DNA from: Ruminococcus sp. | Lineage (GTDB): Bacteria > Bacillota > Clostridia > Oscillospirales > Ruminococcaceae | DNA length: 64,000 bases | Direction: 5' to 3' | Assembly (NCBI GenBank): GCA_015066815.1 | Contig: SVNR01000004.1 | Span: 1-64,000 of the forward strand | Shown here: piece after piece, positions 37,401 to 45,314 of the stretch | How positions within the stretch are numbered: the stretch's first letter is position 1 | Layout of the letters: every line of letters starts with the position of its first letter | The notes under the pieces: model-generated | What the model saw: the letters and a program-made list of their open reading frames with translations, nothing else | The model's database searches: none | What the model was told of the DNA's origin: nothing | Translations under genes and position numbers: made by a program

Positions 37401-39582
37401 CATAAGTGGCATGGATGTTTTTTAACTGAGTTTTTATCTCTCCTGCTACCGTAGTTTCACCTGTTACCGGATCCTTATAATACACATATGCATCAGAAGC
37501 CTTGCTGTTTATTTCATCTACAAGACCGGCTTCCTTTCCTGATTCTTTGGTTTCATCAGAAATATAGTATCCGCCTTTATCTGATTCGTTTTCCATATGC
37601 GGAATATCATATATGATAGTTGTATCCTCTGACACACAATTATCCTTATTATCACGTATAACAAGATCCATCTGCATAGAGACGTTTATTTTATCCGGAT
37701 CAAACGAATTATCGTTTTCTGAACCGTCATAGCCCATGGATATAGTTTTGTTATCTGTTGAGATAGTGCCTATCTTTACGTCTTCCATACCGGGTGCATG
37801 GTAATATATATCTGCTGAGATTTCGCCGGAGTTTATACGATCTATTATATCAGCGTCACCGTTTTCAGGATAACCGGGAGGTGAACCAGACACGACAAAG
37901 TAATACCCTGATGTATCACTTCCGCTTGTCATATGTGATACTTCCTGCTTCTGTATAAAAGACACCGATGGTTCTTCAGTACCGGACAGAGTAAGATTTG
38001 TCTCTACATCTACAGTTACCTTAAGATCTTCAGTAGTAAAGGTCGTGTTCCCTTCACTCTGTTTATACTCAATATTTGCATCCTTATAAACTCCCTCTGT
38101 CTTTCCGATAACTCCGAAAACTGTAACCGGCTCATACCTGTAGCCATATCCGTCGTATACCTTATGATACTCCTGATATGCCACAGTAAGCTCGTCTCTT
38201 CTGCCCTCCATAAAATCTTTTATAAGATCTTCCTCTTTATCAAGCAGTTCCTTGAGATCGGATTTTTCATCAGCATTAAGAGATGGATCAGAAAAAATAC
38301 CTGCCCATGTAGTATCGCTGACAGCTTCCTTGCTTTCTACTATTATAAAACCGTTTCTTATCGAATGTGGTTTTGACTCAGAATCAACATCCCACGCAAC
38401 CATATGACTGAAGTTTTCTTTTAAACCGTCATCATACTCTACTGCAACATTAAATGAGTTCTTGAAGGCATAAGCATTATCTGAACTTATATCTCCGGAT
38501 ATTTTTGATATGGCAAGTTCCTTGGACGAATCCGGTTTTTTCTCAGAAATAAGTATATGACTATCCTTGTTTTCTGCTGTAACATCTTCAAGGTCTATTC
38601 CCTTTACATCATCGCACACCTGAACATACCAGTTTCCGTCACGCTGTATCCAGGACACAGAATCACTCTCGTACTTATCTGCAACAGAATGCGGTTTAGT
38701 TGTATCCCAGCCTTCCTTATATACATAAGATCCTGCTGTTCCTTCAGCCGGAGGCCACTTCTGAGGATCGTTGTATTCGGCATTGGTCAGAGTCTCTATG
38801 ACAATATTATCCTTTGAAAATGTGAAAAACCTGTATGTATTTTCTTCCTCGTTATTTGCGTTGTAGTTTTCCTGATAGTACATGCTTATCCATTCAACTT
38901 CTCCGTCAGCTCCGACAGATACACCTGCTATCTTATAAACACTGTTACCATCGTTTATGTCTTCTACTATGTCAGGAATCGTAGAGGGATTTGAAAGCAC
39001 ATCCTCTATCTTGTCTATTGTTATATCTATCTGATCCTTGAAGATCTCTTCTTCGTTTCTCACCTCTTCAGTATATCCTGTATCCGAAACAAGAGCTGCG
39101 GTGAACTCATGACCTTCCATATATAACGCTTCTTCGCCACAGTCACAGGTACATCTGTTCACATCTACTCTGGCTGTAGGCATGGCTTCGCCCGAAACCT
39201 CCTGAGGAATAATTTCCCAACCGAAACTATACTTTCCGCCGTTCGGACATATTCCGTCAACAGAGGTTACTGTTGTAAGGATACTTGTTATAACAGTATC
39301 ATTTTTTGAAACAACTGTTTCAGGCTCAAGTTCAGACTTTGCGGCTTTTTCTACCATACCGACAAGACTTCTGTTGAGCTCCTCAACATCATAATATCTT
39401 CTGGAAACTATACTATACTCTATATCGTTTACAAAATCATTCATAATGCTGCGGCAGTTGTTATCCTTTGTTCTTTTTACATACCCCGAAATATTCGGAA
39501 CAGCTACAGCTGCAATTATGGCAATTATAGTAAGCACACAGATAACTTCTATCAAAGTAAATCCTTTTCTTGCCCTTTTCAT
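31456..39582 (-). CDS. Giant prepilin with BspA-type leucine-rich repeats, probable pilus-linked adhesin
   Basis: 2,708 residues. The N-terminus is a class III prepilin signal: MKRARKG, then F8TLIEV with the Glu at mature position 5, then a hydrophobic helix (about 8-30). Residues about 30-480 are a unique region; about 490-880 hold roughly four imperfect repeats of about 100 residues (pattern GYYI...INS...VYY.D..TGET). From about 930 to the end are BspA/LRR_5 repeats (IG..AF..C..F.G.L.IP..V..IG), organised in about ten units of roughly 150 residues, each starting with a F.DV.IGG.VK.I strand. No dockerin, sortase motif or second membrane helix. It is the last gene of the pilus operon, so probably assembled as a minor, perhaps tip, subunit. 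AAGGGAAG precedes ATG 39582. Confidence 0.88.
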   Translation of the reverse strand: MKRARKGFTLIEVICVLTIIAIIAAVAVPNISGYVKRTKDNNCRSIMNDFVNDIEYSIVSRRYYDVEELNRSLVGMVEKAAKSELEPETVVSKNDTVITSILTTVTSVDGICPNGGKYSFGWEIIPQEVSGEAMPTARVDVNRCTCDCGEEALYMEGHEFTAALVSDTGYTEEVRNEEEIFKDQIDITIDKIEDVLSNPSTIPDIVEDINDGNSVYKIAGVSVGADGEVEWISMYYQENYNANNEEENTYRFFTFSKDNIVIETLTNAEYNDPQKWPPAEGTAGSYVYKEGWDTTKPHSVADKYESDSVSWIQRDGNWYVQVCDDVKGIDLEDVTAENKDSHILISEKKPDSSKELAISKISGDISSDNAYAFKNSFNVAVEYDDGLKENFSHMVAWDVDSESKPHSIRNGFIIVESKEAVSDTTWAGIFSDPSLNADEKSDLKELLDKEEDLIKDFMEGRRDELTVAYQEYHKVYDGYGYRYEPVTVFGVIGKTEGVYKDANIEYKQSEGNTTFTTEDLKVTVDVETNLTLSGTEEPSVSFIQKQEVSHMTSGSDTSGYYFVVSGSPPGYPENGDADIIDRINSGEISADIYYHAPGMEDVKIGTISTDNKTISMGYDGSENDNSFDPDKINVSMQMDLVIRDNKDNCVSEDTTIIYDIPHMENESDKGGYYISDETKESGKEAGLVDEINSKASDAYVYYKDPVTGETTVAGEIKTQLKNIHATYDNNANDSVFSFDGLDVTADYVITILDAEKSKIEEIEFSKTIEHKEADVQDGYLITDTESEKDNITPEKDAAAVKRLVSDSYEGKVYIQYTDGETRSCYVDVKTRAKITPNEYVTYKLDPTSSTTGLYMIEYRGSNQYLDIPEKVKGYWSPVIPDGVSEDCVASVSTRTGDIYYIDDGNEYTIEVLGKPIPDMGPGVDYTILFPENGYQLKSLKMSDAVEQIGTGAFRRNSFVEELVLGNKLKKIGSFAFQYMNGVDKNSSLTIPETIEYIGDGAFYDFTMRNGQIRICGVTDKETHMFESRWFRSALFSSIYFGSEVKLIGSNALPSEALKVDHDVNQNIDESINGTLSFADDSVVEIKDEAFKNIQFNGSLILPSSLQKIGNQAFYGTSFEGRLDLKNVSVIGEEAFAECQRFKEDLVIPESVVSIGKNAFMRYAAQNQGSLPVKPKLIINAGTYTTADGKSVLGGFVFTGGVFGDVIIGGKVSEIDDMAFKNSPVNGMTPYSNITGSLVIGNNVTRIGNSAFENCTGFSGELDLPDRLMEISDSTFSGCINFTGDLTIPSTVITIGSRAFMDCVGFNGKLTLIDGGVASLKKIGMEAFKNCKMFSEGLVIPGTVTDGIGLYAFQGFGKESDNPGPLDIQSGTYSNGTKIGAFIFNDAKFHDITIGGNVKDIDSYAFRHGYAENGSTITADYSRFTGSLTFESGVDTIGYCSFYNCSNLDGTLAFETNADETDGVSSIAEGAFRGCERISGDLYIPGTVKYMGRSAFKIFGDGTGSLTVHGGSDGTGTKLGAPEPGTDELNHPIFSSCKFTNVTIGGNVKEICIDFMNNDLTNIYNLQPGTNEYTTFDFSDITGTLTIEDSVQTIAASAFKKCNFTGELNLNKVTTVGSEAFRNCEGFTGTLSIPEVITVGDSAFESCKNLTGDLTLDKVQTVGNRAFMNCTGFNGRLFLNSTKKVGEKAFSNCRSFTGGLYIPTTLTDGIGKYAFEYFAADVAEPGELILLSGSYDNGTKIGELIFPHSKFRNISIGGNISYIGSSFMNNLSNGAIGNEYADITGDLNIGMNVETIADNAFICCAQFDGKLTLNADIPGENMGSGVKTIGENAFNSCTRFSGGLTVPETVESIGNFAFKHFAQDRKGTTEIGELHLRAGSSDSGKTIDPFIFPHAHFNNVYIEGKVENISDYAFFNIGENGVTKEVNGKTYSEDSADYFNMRGKLTIADGVKSIGRSAFANVSQFDSLVIPESVTKISTAAFRGFGSGKGPLEIYGCSSSNKIEGTIFLGAGFKDVTVGGVVKNIDFRFMKNLAMEKFWDGELNQSFDYDYSRVTGKLNIIDNTVEIIGEEAFLGVNFDDRIHLGTVHTIKHDAFADCKKVKGGLVIPDTVTTMGERAFKKFAADSSEPGELIVRGYSENDSAHTLGYRLFSQSKFTGITIEGNVKTIGDFAFYTSDFPSGGEQFEDDQDHDGVHEGFTSDNWTYKLNNDIANYRSITGKLTIGGSVEKIGYRAFGTAELTELSLDNGHLRTIGPNAFNRCTKIKGGLVIPETVTSIGRCAFKYFASGLNEQDIGPLIIRGCSAIDSQGRKVLGNASSGDGAPIFPSAKFKDVYIDGTVQVIEQRFMDNCYFMPGADTSQINDLPTYDYTNIKGSLYIGDNVEEIGRRAFYYCNGFTGSIKLGNDGSSKLKTLKTEAFAECINVSGGLTVPVSVRTMEGGVFKNYASALSDENAGPLVINGSSVTDSKGLRGLENTDSNNPIFAGGRFRNIKIAGEVVYIAHNMFNNDPNNTGANVYHLTGTLEIGPGVDSVNQKSFYHCRKLDGKLILHDGLRWIGESCFDGLAQIYGGISIGEREFIIPESVEHIGKWSFYGFAQNLWNPPSVKIYGCSNPSDGAFGSTEDFSTINIFSQAHIKNLTFGGKVKCIAEDAFNNTGNYSNITGILTFESSVKNVWSRAFQNCTGITEIRYDKSSTKIMSDAFKGCNVSP

Positions 39583-39620
39583 AAAACCGCTTCCCTTCAT
39601 AAACAAAAACATCCTGTTTT

Positions 39621-39692
39621 AAAAAAACGCTGATCAAATTAAGCATGACAGCTGTGTGCATATCCTTATCGCAAAATTCAATCAGTGTTTTT
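39621..39692 (-). terminator. Large hairpin between pilB and the giant prepilin gene
   Basis: AAAACGCTGATCAAATT (39624-39640) pairs with AATTCAATCAGTGTTTT (39675-39691). The enclosed sequence, read on the minus strand, has GATATGCACACAGCTGTC, resembling the core of the interspersed elements. The stem is followed on the minus strand by T residues, so it may attenuate expression of the giant gene. Confidence 0.6.
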
Positions 39693-39711
39693 CTTTGTAA
39701 TTCTTTTTATG

Positions 39712-41388
39712 TTAATCTGTATCGTATGCTACCTTCAATACCTCTTCAGGTGTTGTGATGCCTCTTTTTACAAGTGCAACAGCACCTTCCTTAAGTGTTT
39801 TCATCCCCTGCTGCTCAACTGCATAGTTGAACATATCCAGACTGTCCGCTCCTTTTGTAATCATTCGCTTGAGCGTTTTGTCTATAAGCACCATCTCGTG
39901 TATGGATACTCGCCCCTTATATCCCGTGTTGTTGCATATATGACAGCCCTTGCCTTTTCGGATAACCTTTATATCCGGACCGATTATGGCTGTCTCTTCA
40001 GCAGTAGGCGTTGTCTCATATCCGCAGTTTGCACATACCTTACGCACAAGTCGCTGAGCAACTACACCTACAAGAGAGTTTGCTACGAGATACGGCGCAA
40101 GTCCCATATCTTCAAGTCTTACTATCGACGATATAGCATCGTTTGTGTGAAGGGTGGATATAACAAGATGTCCTGTTATAGCCGCCTTTACTGATATCTC
40201 TGCTGTTTCCGCATCTCGTGTTTCTCCGAGCATTATGATATCCGGGTCCTGACGAAGAAGCGCTCTGAGTCCTACTCCGAACGTAAGCCCTGCCGGAACG
40301 TTTACAGACATCTGGTTTATCTTTGGCAGACCTCGTTCAACCGGGTCTTCTATAGTAGAGATATTTACCTGACGCTTAGCAAGATGCTCAAGAACCATGT
40401 AAAGCGTGGTTGTTTTTCCCGAACCGGTCGGACCGGTTATATATATGATACCGTTAGGAGAAGCGAGCATTTTGCTTATTTTTTCATACGCCTCCGGCTC
40501 CATTCCAAAGTGTCCTGCCTTGTCTATAGTAGTATCAGAGGAAAGATATCTCATAACTACTTTTTCACCGTATATTGTCGGGATAACCGAAACACGTATA
40601 CTTATATCATAGCCTTCCACAACTGTACGGAAGTTACCGTCCTGCGGAATTCTCTTTTCTGCAATATCAAGGTTTCCCATGATCTTGATACGTGCTACGA
40701 GTGACGAATGAAGTGATTTTGCTAAAGTTACGTATTCTATTATCAAGCCGTCTATTCGCATGCGTACCTGAGTATGTTTTTCAAAAGGCTCTATATGAAT
40801 ATCACTTGCGTTTGTGCTGTAGCCTCTTGCAAGCAGTGAGTTTACAAGCTTGATAACCGGAACCTCATCTTCTCCTTCTTCAAGCTGAAGTGTCGGAACC
40901 TCAAGCTCCTTAACTGATGTGTTTGCCTGCTTTGCCGCAAGCTTTGCGCCTACCTCGGCATAGTTCTGATCTATCAGTCTTTTTATGTGAACACTCTCAG
41001 CAAGATATATTTCGAGAGGAAGTCCGACTATCTGACGGATATCCTCCTGTGCATAGAAGTTGAGCGGATCGCTCATAGCTATCTGAAAACGATTGTCCAC
41101 CTGTGACAGTGGAAGTATGCTGTACTTGAGAGCCAGCTGTTTCGGAACTTTTTCGGAAGCTTCAAGATCTATGACGTATTCGTCAAAGTTTATCATAGGC
41201 AGCTCAAGCTTACGTCCAAGACACTCGAGAACCTGATACTCCGTTACAAACCCCAGCTCCTGAAGCAGTGCACCGAGTCGTTTTCCCTGACCTGCTTCTG
41301 TTTTCTGGAACGCAAGCGCCTGCTGTATATGTTCATCGGTGATATAACCGTATTCTTTTAATACTTCACCTATCGGTACGTTTTTCAA
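39712..41388 (-). CDS. pilB: Type IV pilus extension ATPase PilB
   Basis: 558-residue hexameric motor for pilus assembly (GspE family). N-terminal GspE-N-type domain (about 1-145), then catalytic domain with Walker A GPTGSGKTT (319-327), Asp box region TIEDPVE, Walker B DIIMLGETRD (383-392), His box STLHTND, and a zinc site C452xxC455...C482xxC485. It starts with TTG at 41388, with AGGAGG 8 bases upstream; the nearby ATG is in another frame. Works with PilC in the inner membrane. No pilT retraction ATPase or prepilin peptidase is in the window. Confidence 0.96.
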   Translation of the reverse strand: MKNVPIGEVLKEYGYITDEHIQQALAFQKTEAGQGKRLGALLQELGFVTEYQVLECLGRKLELPMINFDEYVIDLEASEKVPKQLALKYSILPLSQVDNRFQIAMSDPLNFYAQEDIRQIVGLPLEIYLAESVHIKRLIDQNYAEVGAKLAAKQANTSVKELEVPTLQLEEGEDEVPVIKLVNSLLARGYSTNASDIHIEPFEKHTQVRMRIDGLIIEYVTLAKSLHSSLVARIKIMGNLDIAEKRIPQDGNFRTVVEGYDISIRVSVIPTIYGEKVVMRYLSSDTTIDKAGHFGMEPEAYEKISKMLASPNGIIYITGPTGSGKTTTLYMVLEHLAKRQVNISTIEDPVERGLPKINQMSVNVPAGLTFGVGLRALLRQDPDIIMLGETRDAETAEISVKAAITGHLVISTLHTNDAISSIVRLEDMGLAPYLVANSLVGVVAQRLVRKVCANCGYETTPTAEETAIIGPDIKVIRKGKGCHICNNTGYKGRVSIHEMVLIDKTLKRMITKGADSLDMFNYAVEQQGMKTLKEGAVALVKRGITTPEEVLKVAYDTD

Positions 41389-41428
41389 GCATTTTTCCTC
41401 CTAAAAATCAATAACACGGTGTATTGAT

Positions 41429-42085
41429 TTATTCGTAGTAAGTATAAAAAATCTCGATACCGCTTGTTTCGTTGCTTATATCGTCTGCTTTTATGTGAGA
41501 GTTTACTGTATTATTCAGAAGAGGTATACTGCCTGTTTTGGTATAGAGAATATCTCCGTCACGTTCGAGAGTAACAGTAAGTATAATAACGTTCGAATCC
41601 TTTGTGTATCCGGCAAAGGAAACTATGCAGTGTGCACCGTACAGTCCGTCATTTCCTTCGTTTCCGCCATATATATATACCGTTTCTGACATGTTTTTTC
41701 TTTCAAGCTTCATAGAAGCGTTTTCCGAACCACTTTGGCTTATCGTTATCTTTTCATAATAAGAGGATATATCCTCTATATTGCCATCCTCAGATACAAC
41801 AAGTAACTCTTCTGGAACAAAATCATTTTTTTCCATACTACTATTTATTATATCGGCATCTTCGCTTATTTTTAAAGACGTTGCATAAGACAATCTGTCA
41901 TATAAAAAATTATAAATGTTGTTTCCCTCATTCTGAGCAGCCCTCATGACGGAATTTTTTCCGAATATGTTAAAGCTTGTTATCATCACTGATGAAGAAA
42001 CAGTGATGAGAATACTCATTATCGCAAGAGATGTCATGACCTCAACAAGTGTAAAGCCTGACATTCTCCGTTTAGTTTTTTTCAT
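41429..42085 (-). CDS. Minor prepilin, PilW/PulJ-like
   Basis: 218 residues. Class III signal: MKKTKRRMSG, then FTLVEV with Glu5, followed by a hydrophobic helix ending about residue 35. The globular remainder (FLYDRLSYATSLKISEDADI...) has the size of PilW/GspJ minor pilins and a predicted beta-rich C-terminal. One of three adjacent minor pilin genes. GGGGTG 8 bases before ATG 42085 defines the start; a longer frame from a TTG overlaps the preceding gene. Confidence 0.85.
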   Translation of the reverse strand: MKKTKRRMSGFTLVEVMTSLAIMSILITVSSSVMITSFNIFGKNSVMRAAQNEGNNIYNFLYDRLSYATSLKISEDADIINSSMEKNDFVPEELLVVSEDGNIEDISSYYEKITISQSGSENASMKLERKNMSETVYIYGGNEGNDGLYGAHCIVSFAGYTKDSNVIILTVTLERDGDILYTKTGSIPLLNNTVNSHIKADDISNETSGIEIFYTYYE

Positions 42086-42102
42086 ATTTTCACACCCCGT
42101 TT

Positions 42103-42516
42103 TCAAGGATTTTCGGGTACCTCTGTTACCATATACGGAACAAAAAGCTCATACTCTACTTTTTCGTCCGAACCGGTTACGACTCCGGCAGCTATCATAC
42201 CATCTGTCTCCTCTGCGTCGGCAGACGGCATCATATTTCCGTTACTGTCAGGAATAAGCTCTCTGATATTCAGTGTATATGGTATATATGTTGTGACCTG
42301 CGCGCCCTCCTTGTTGTATTTTGCAAGGCCGTTTTCAAGCTCTTCTGCTGCCTTTCCGTCAGAGCTTCTGAGATCCACTCCGTGCTTCATGAAGTTAGCC
42401 GATGCGTTCACACCGATAAACGCTGCTATTGTCACGAGAATTATTATTGCCATTGCTATTATTACTTCTGTAAGTGTCATACCGCGAAGGCTTTTATTTT
42501 TCTTAATATGTAACAT
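42103..42516 (-). CDS. Minor prepilin, PilV/GspI-like
   Basis: 137 residues. The signal is MLHIKKNKSLRG followed by MTLTEVIIAM, with Glu5, then a hydrophobic helix. Position and length suit PilV/GspI. It overlaps the end of the previous gene by 14 bases, and the next gene starts 17 bases after it, so the three minor pilins are likely translated as a unit. Confidence 0.85.
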   Translation of the reverse strand: MLHIKKNKSLRGMTLTEVIIAMAIIILVTIAAFIGVNASANFMKHGVDLRSSDGKAAEELENGLAKYNKEGAQVTTYIPYTLNIRELIPDSNGNMMPSADAEETDGMIAAGVVTGSDEKVEYELFVPYMVTEVPENP

Positions 42517-42919
42517 AGCCTTTTAACCCCCATGTTCTGTGAACCACATCATATTCCATTATCCCTATGACCGTACAGGTCACATCTGCTGATTCTGCCC
42601 CCGATACAAGTCTTATAGTGTTTGTGCCGGTTCTCATGACTTCAACTTTTCCCCATTCATAGTCAATAACGATCTGTTTTTCCTTGACTATAAGCTTATC
42701 GGACGTTTTTTCTTCTGAGAGCCTGTTGTCCCTGATAAGTCCTGCAGTAAGCTCCACACCCGAACGCGCAAGATACTCAGCCCGTCTCGAGGCTATGTTT
42801 GTGATCTCCTCCTCGGCATAAGACTTATTCAAAGCAAGAAGTCCTGTCAGAACAAATGTTATAATCAGCAAAGAACAGACAGCCCACAGCATAGCGGAAC
42901 CTTTATACTTTTTTTTCAT
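42503..42919 (-). CDS. PilX/GspK-like minor pilus protein
   Basis: 138 residues with a short basic N-terminus KKKYKGSAMLWAVCSLLII, one hydrophobic helix and a segment rich in ARSGVELTAGLI, typical of PilX and GspK. The Gly-Ser junction in place of Gly-Phe fits this class, which often lacks the Glu5. GGAGG precedes ATG 42919. Confidence 0.75.
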   Translation of the reverse strand: MKKKYKGSAMLWAVCSLLIITFVLTGLLALNKSYAEEEITNIASRRAEYLARSGVELTAGLIRDNRLSEEKTSDKLIVKEKQIVIDYEWGKVEVMRTGTNTIRLVSGAESADVTCTVIGIMEYDVVHRTWGLKGYVTY

Positions 42920-42941
42920 ATAAAAACCTCGCCTCCGTTTT

Positions 42942-42996
42942 TTACTATCAGCCGATATGCACTAAGCTGACGCAGTCAGCGTATGTGCAAGAGGTA
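42942..42996 (+). repeat. Core-type interspersed hairpin element (copy g)
   Basis: Half palindrome (TTTACTATCA), then GCCGATATGCAC (42951) with inner perfect stem GCTGAC-GCA-GTCAGC and GTGCAAGAGG. It is inside the pilus operon between the pilO-like and pilX-like genes. Confidence 0.8.
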
Positions 42997-43005
42997 TAAT
43001 AAAGA

Positions 43006-43788
43006 CTAATCAGTTCTCGACTTCAGTGTAAAGTTTCTGTCATACATATAGACCTTTATGCCTATCCCTGCTTTGTATACAGTGTTGTTTACAACTCCCG
43101 AATCAACAGGATTTCCCTCCTCAAGCTCTTCTATCAGGTCATCAATCTCTGAAGAATTGTAAGGCTTATCACCGTTCAGATTTCCGCTGTTAAAATAAAA
43201 GCTGCTTATCTCCATTGATTTTTCATTATATACCATTGAAAGAAATCTTATGATATCACCGTATCTTCCTGCAATATCATAGTATATTTCACGGGAATAC
43301 TCACCTGTCTCATACTCAAGAACAACTGTGTCTTCAGTACTGGAAACTACCTTTCCCCCCTGCGGATACATGGATATAACAGAATATGCGTCAACACCGT
43401 CTTCGCCGTCCTCCATTACGCTGCACTTGACCTGGACTGTATCTGCCTTGAACGGTGAAACATCTGAGGACTCTATCACAAGATTGCAGGACAGAAGCAT
43501 GTTTGTTATCATGTTATCCTGCTGACCGTTTTTCATAAAAGGAAGAAAGTCACGGCGTTTTTTATCAAGAAGCTCCTTTTCCTCCTTGTATGTGACAGAA
43601 TCTATACTATAGAAGGCTGCGAGCATTTTCATATCTTCATATACCATGTTCATACTGTCTACTTTTTCTGTAAGCTCAGCTTTTTTACTTAAAATAGGCC
43701 TGTAAAAATACTGAACAGCTATAACAAGGATAAGTATAACTATCAGAACAATAAGCGTTATCATCTGTTTTTTACTTATGTTTTTCAT
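43006..43788 (-). CDS. pilO: PilO-like pilus alignment protein
   Basis: 260 residues: short cytoplasmic start, one membrane helix (about 9-28), a coiled coil (about 30-75) and a ferredoxin-like C-terminal domain, the PilO layout. Similarity to PilO is by architecture and gene order, directly following the PilN-like gene by 3 bases. With PilM and PilN it would form the inner-membrane platform. Confidence 0.75.
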   Translation of the reverse strand: MKNISKKQMITLIVLIVILILVIAVQYFYRPILSKKAELTEKVDSMNMVYEDMKMLAAFYSIDSVTYKEEKELLDKKRRDFLPFMKNGQQDNMITNMLLSCNLVIESSDVSPFKADTVQVKCSVMEDGEDGVDAYSVISMYPQGGKVVSSTEDTVVLEYETGEYSREIYYDIAGRYGDIIRFLSMVYNEKSMEISSFYFNSGNLNGDKPYNSSEIDDLIEELEEGNPVDSGVVNNTVYKAGIGIKVYMYDRNFTLKSRTD

Positions 43789-43791
43789 CTG

Positions 43792-44412
43792 TTACTCCTC
43801 CTCCTGTTCCTCTGTAACTGTCCTCTCGTCATCAACGTCAAAATCCCCCGTTGCCGAGAATATATAGACATCACCTACACGGGCATAACCCAGATATGTC
43901 ACGTTACTGAATATATTCATACTGTCAAGCTCGCTTACAAAGCCTGAAGCCTGATACGGCTCCTTGGCCTCAACGCTTATGAACACGATACCCTGATCAA
44001 ACGATATCATGTTTATCCTCGTATCCTCATACTGACACTGAAGTATATCCTCTATAAGCTCCGGGTATAGCTTTCTTGTCTGTTTGTTTCCCTCTTCTAT
44101 AGTTTCTCTGTTTTCAGCATGCTTTTCCTCTATTAGCTGAAGTATCTGGTTTTCGTATTCGAGTCTTTCTGCGTTTACCGACTGTTCTGCTGCAGCCTCA
44201 GAATATATCTGTTCATACAAAAAGTCATATTCTTTTTGTACACTCCTGTACTGGAGATAAAAAACTACATACACACCGACAAGAACAAGAATGCCTGAGC
44301 CGCCGTATATTATTATAGTAGTTTTTGTACTGAGTTTTTTTCTTTTTTCTTTGCCGATGGTTTTCTGATACTGTTCATAAAGATTGATGTTTTTTCTCTT
44401 CATTTTCCTCAT
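43792..44412 (-). CDS. pilN: PilN-like pilus alignment protein
   Basis: 206 residues with the cytoplasmic PilM-binding peptide KRKNINLYEQYQ (the INL signature of PilN), one membrane helix (about 31-53), a coiled coil and a C-terminal ferredoxin-like domain, then an acidic tail (EEQEEE). GGGGG precedes ATG 44412. 17 bases after pilM. Confidence 0.82.
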   Translation of the reverse strand: MRKMKRKNINLYEQYQKTIGKEKRKKLSTKTTIIIYGGSGILVLVGVYVVFYLQYRSVQKEYDFLYEQIYSEAAAEQSVNAERLEYENQILQLIEEKHAENRETIEEGNKQTRKLYPELIEDILQCQYEDTRINMISFDQGIVFISVEAKEPYQASGFVSELDSMNIFSNVTYLGYARVGDVYIFSATGDFDVDDERTVTEEQEEE

Positions 44413-44428
44413 ATTTATAAACCCCCGT

Positions 44429-45310
44429 TTACAAATCGATCATGTTTCCTATAGCATAAATAAAATTGTTTGCGTTTTCCGTTCCCTTGTACTTTATCTC
44501 ATCAGGAACAGGTGCTGCAGTCACGCTTACTCCTATAGTATCGGTAAGCCTTCTGTATATTTCATCATACTCCGGCAAAAAGCCTACAAAGTAGAAGTCA
44601 GTGATATCGTTGTTGGTTTTTTCTGACTTATTGAACTGTATAAGGTTAAGAAGTGTTCTCACAAGCTCGTCAAACAGCTCCTCCTTGTTGTCCTCCGCTA
44701 CTATTCTTATCCTTCTTGAAAACCTGTAGTCCCCTTCAACAAAAAGAGCAAACGTAACAGTATGCTTGTCAACGACTGCATAAACAAAAGTTTCATCTAT
44801 AAGGTCGTTTATGTTCATGATGTACTTTATCATACAAGCAAGAGAGATGTCTATTGACTCTATCTTAAATCCGAGAGATTCAAAAAGCTCTATATACTCC
44901 GAAACAAACTCCTTCTCTACAAGAGTTGCAAGAACTGTTGCTCCTCCTGCAGAGTTACGCTGTTCAAGAACCATATAGTCGGTTATCATGTTTTCACGGT
45001 TATCTATATCCTGGAAGTTATCGTTTATGAGAGTCGTGAGCTTTTCCTTATCTCTTAGCATAGGAACCTCAAGAAGCTTTGTCATAACTCCTGCACCGTC
45101 TATAACAAGCCTGATGCTTTTGGAATCTATGGCAGCTGATTCTATGCTCTGCTTCAGTGCAGCCTGATCGGTTATAACACCGTTTATTATACAGCCCTCC
45201 TGGACCTTTGATTCTATTATCTCCTTTATCCTTACGTTTCTTTTTGAGCCTGTCCCCTTTACTACGTGTATAGACTCGTTAGAAATATATACTGATGTTG
45301 TGACTCCCAT
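44429..45310 (-). CDS. pilM: Type IV pilus actin-like protein PilM
   Basis: 293-residue cytoplasmic protein of the actin-like (FtsA/PilM) fold, opening [18 protein letters not shown] and containing [17 protein letters not shown], the usual phosphate-loop and PilM region. It binds the PilN N-terminal peptide. AAGGAGG, 9 bases before, fixes ATG 45310. 4 bases after pilC. Confidence 0.88.
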   Translation of the reverse strand: MGVTTSVYISNESIHVVKGTGSKRNVRIKEIIESKVQEGCIINGVITDQAALKQSIESAAIDSKSIRLVIDGAGVMTKLLEVPMLRDKEKLTTLINDNFQDIDNRENMITDYMVLEQRNSAGGATVLATLVEKEFVSEYIELFESLGFKIESIDISLACMIKYIMNINDLIDETFVYAVVDKHTVTFALFVEGDYRFSRRIRIVAEDNKEELFDELVRTLLNLIQFNKSEKTNNDITDFYFVGFLPEYDEIYRRLTDTIGVSVTAAPVPDEIKYKGTENANNFIYAIGNMIDL

Positions 45311-45314
45311 ATAA

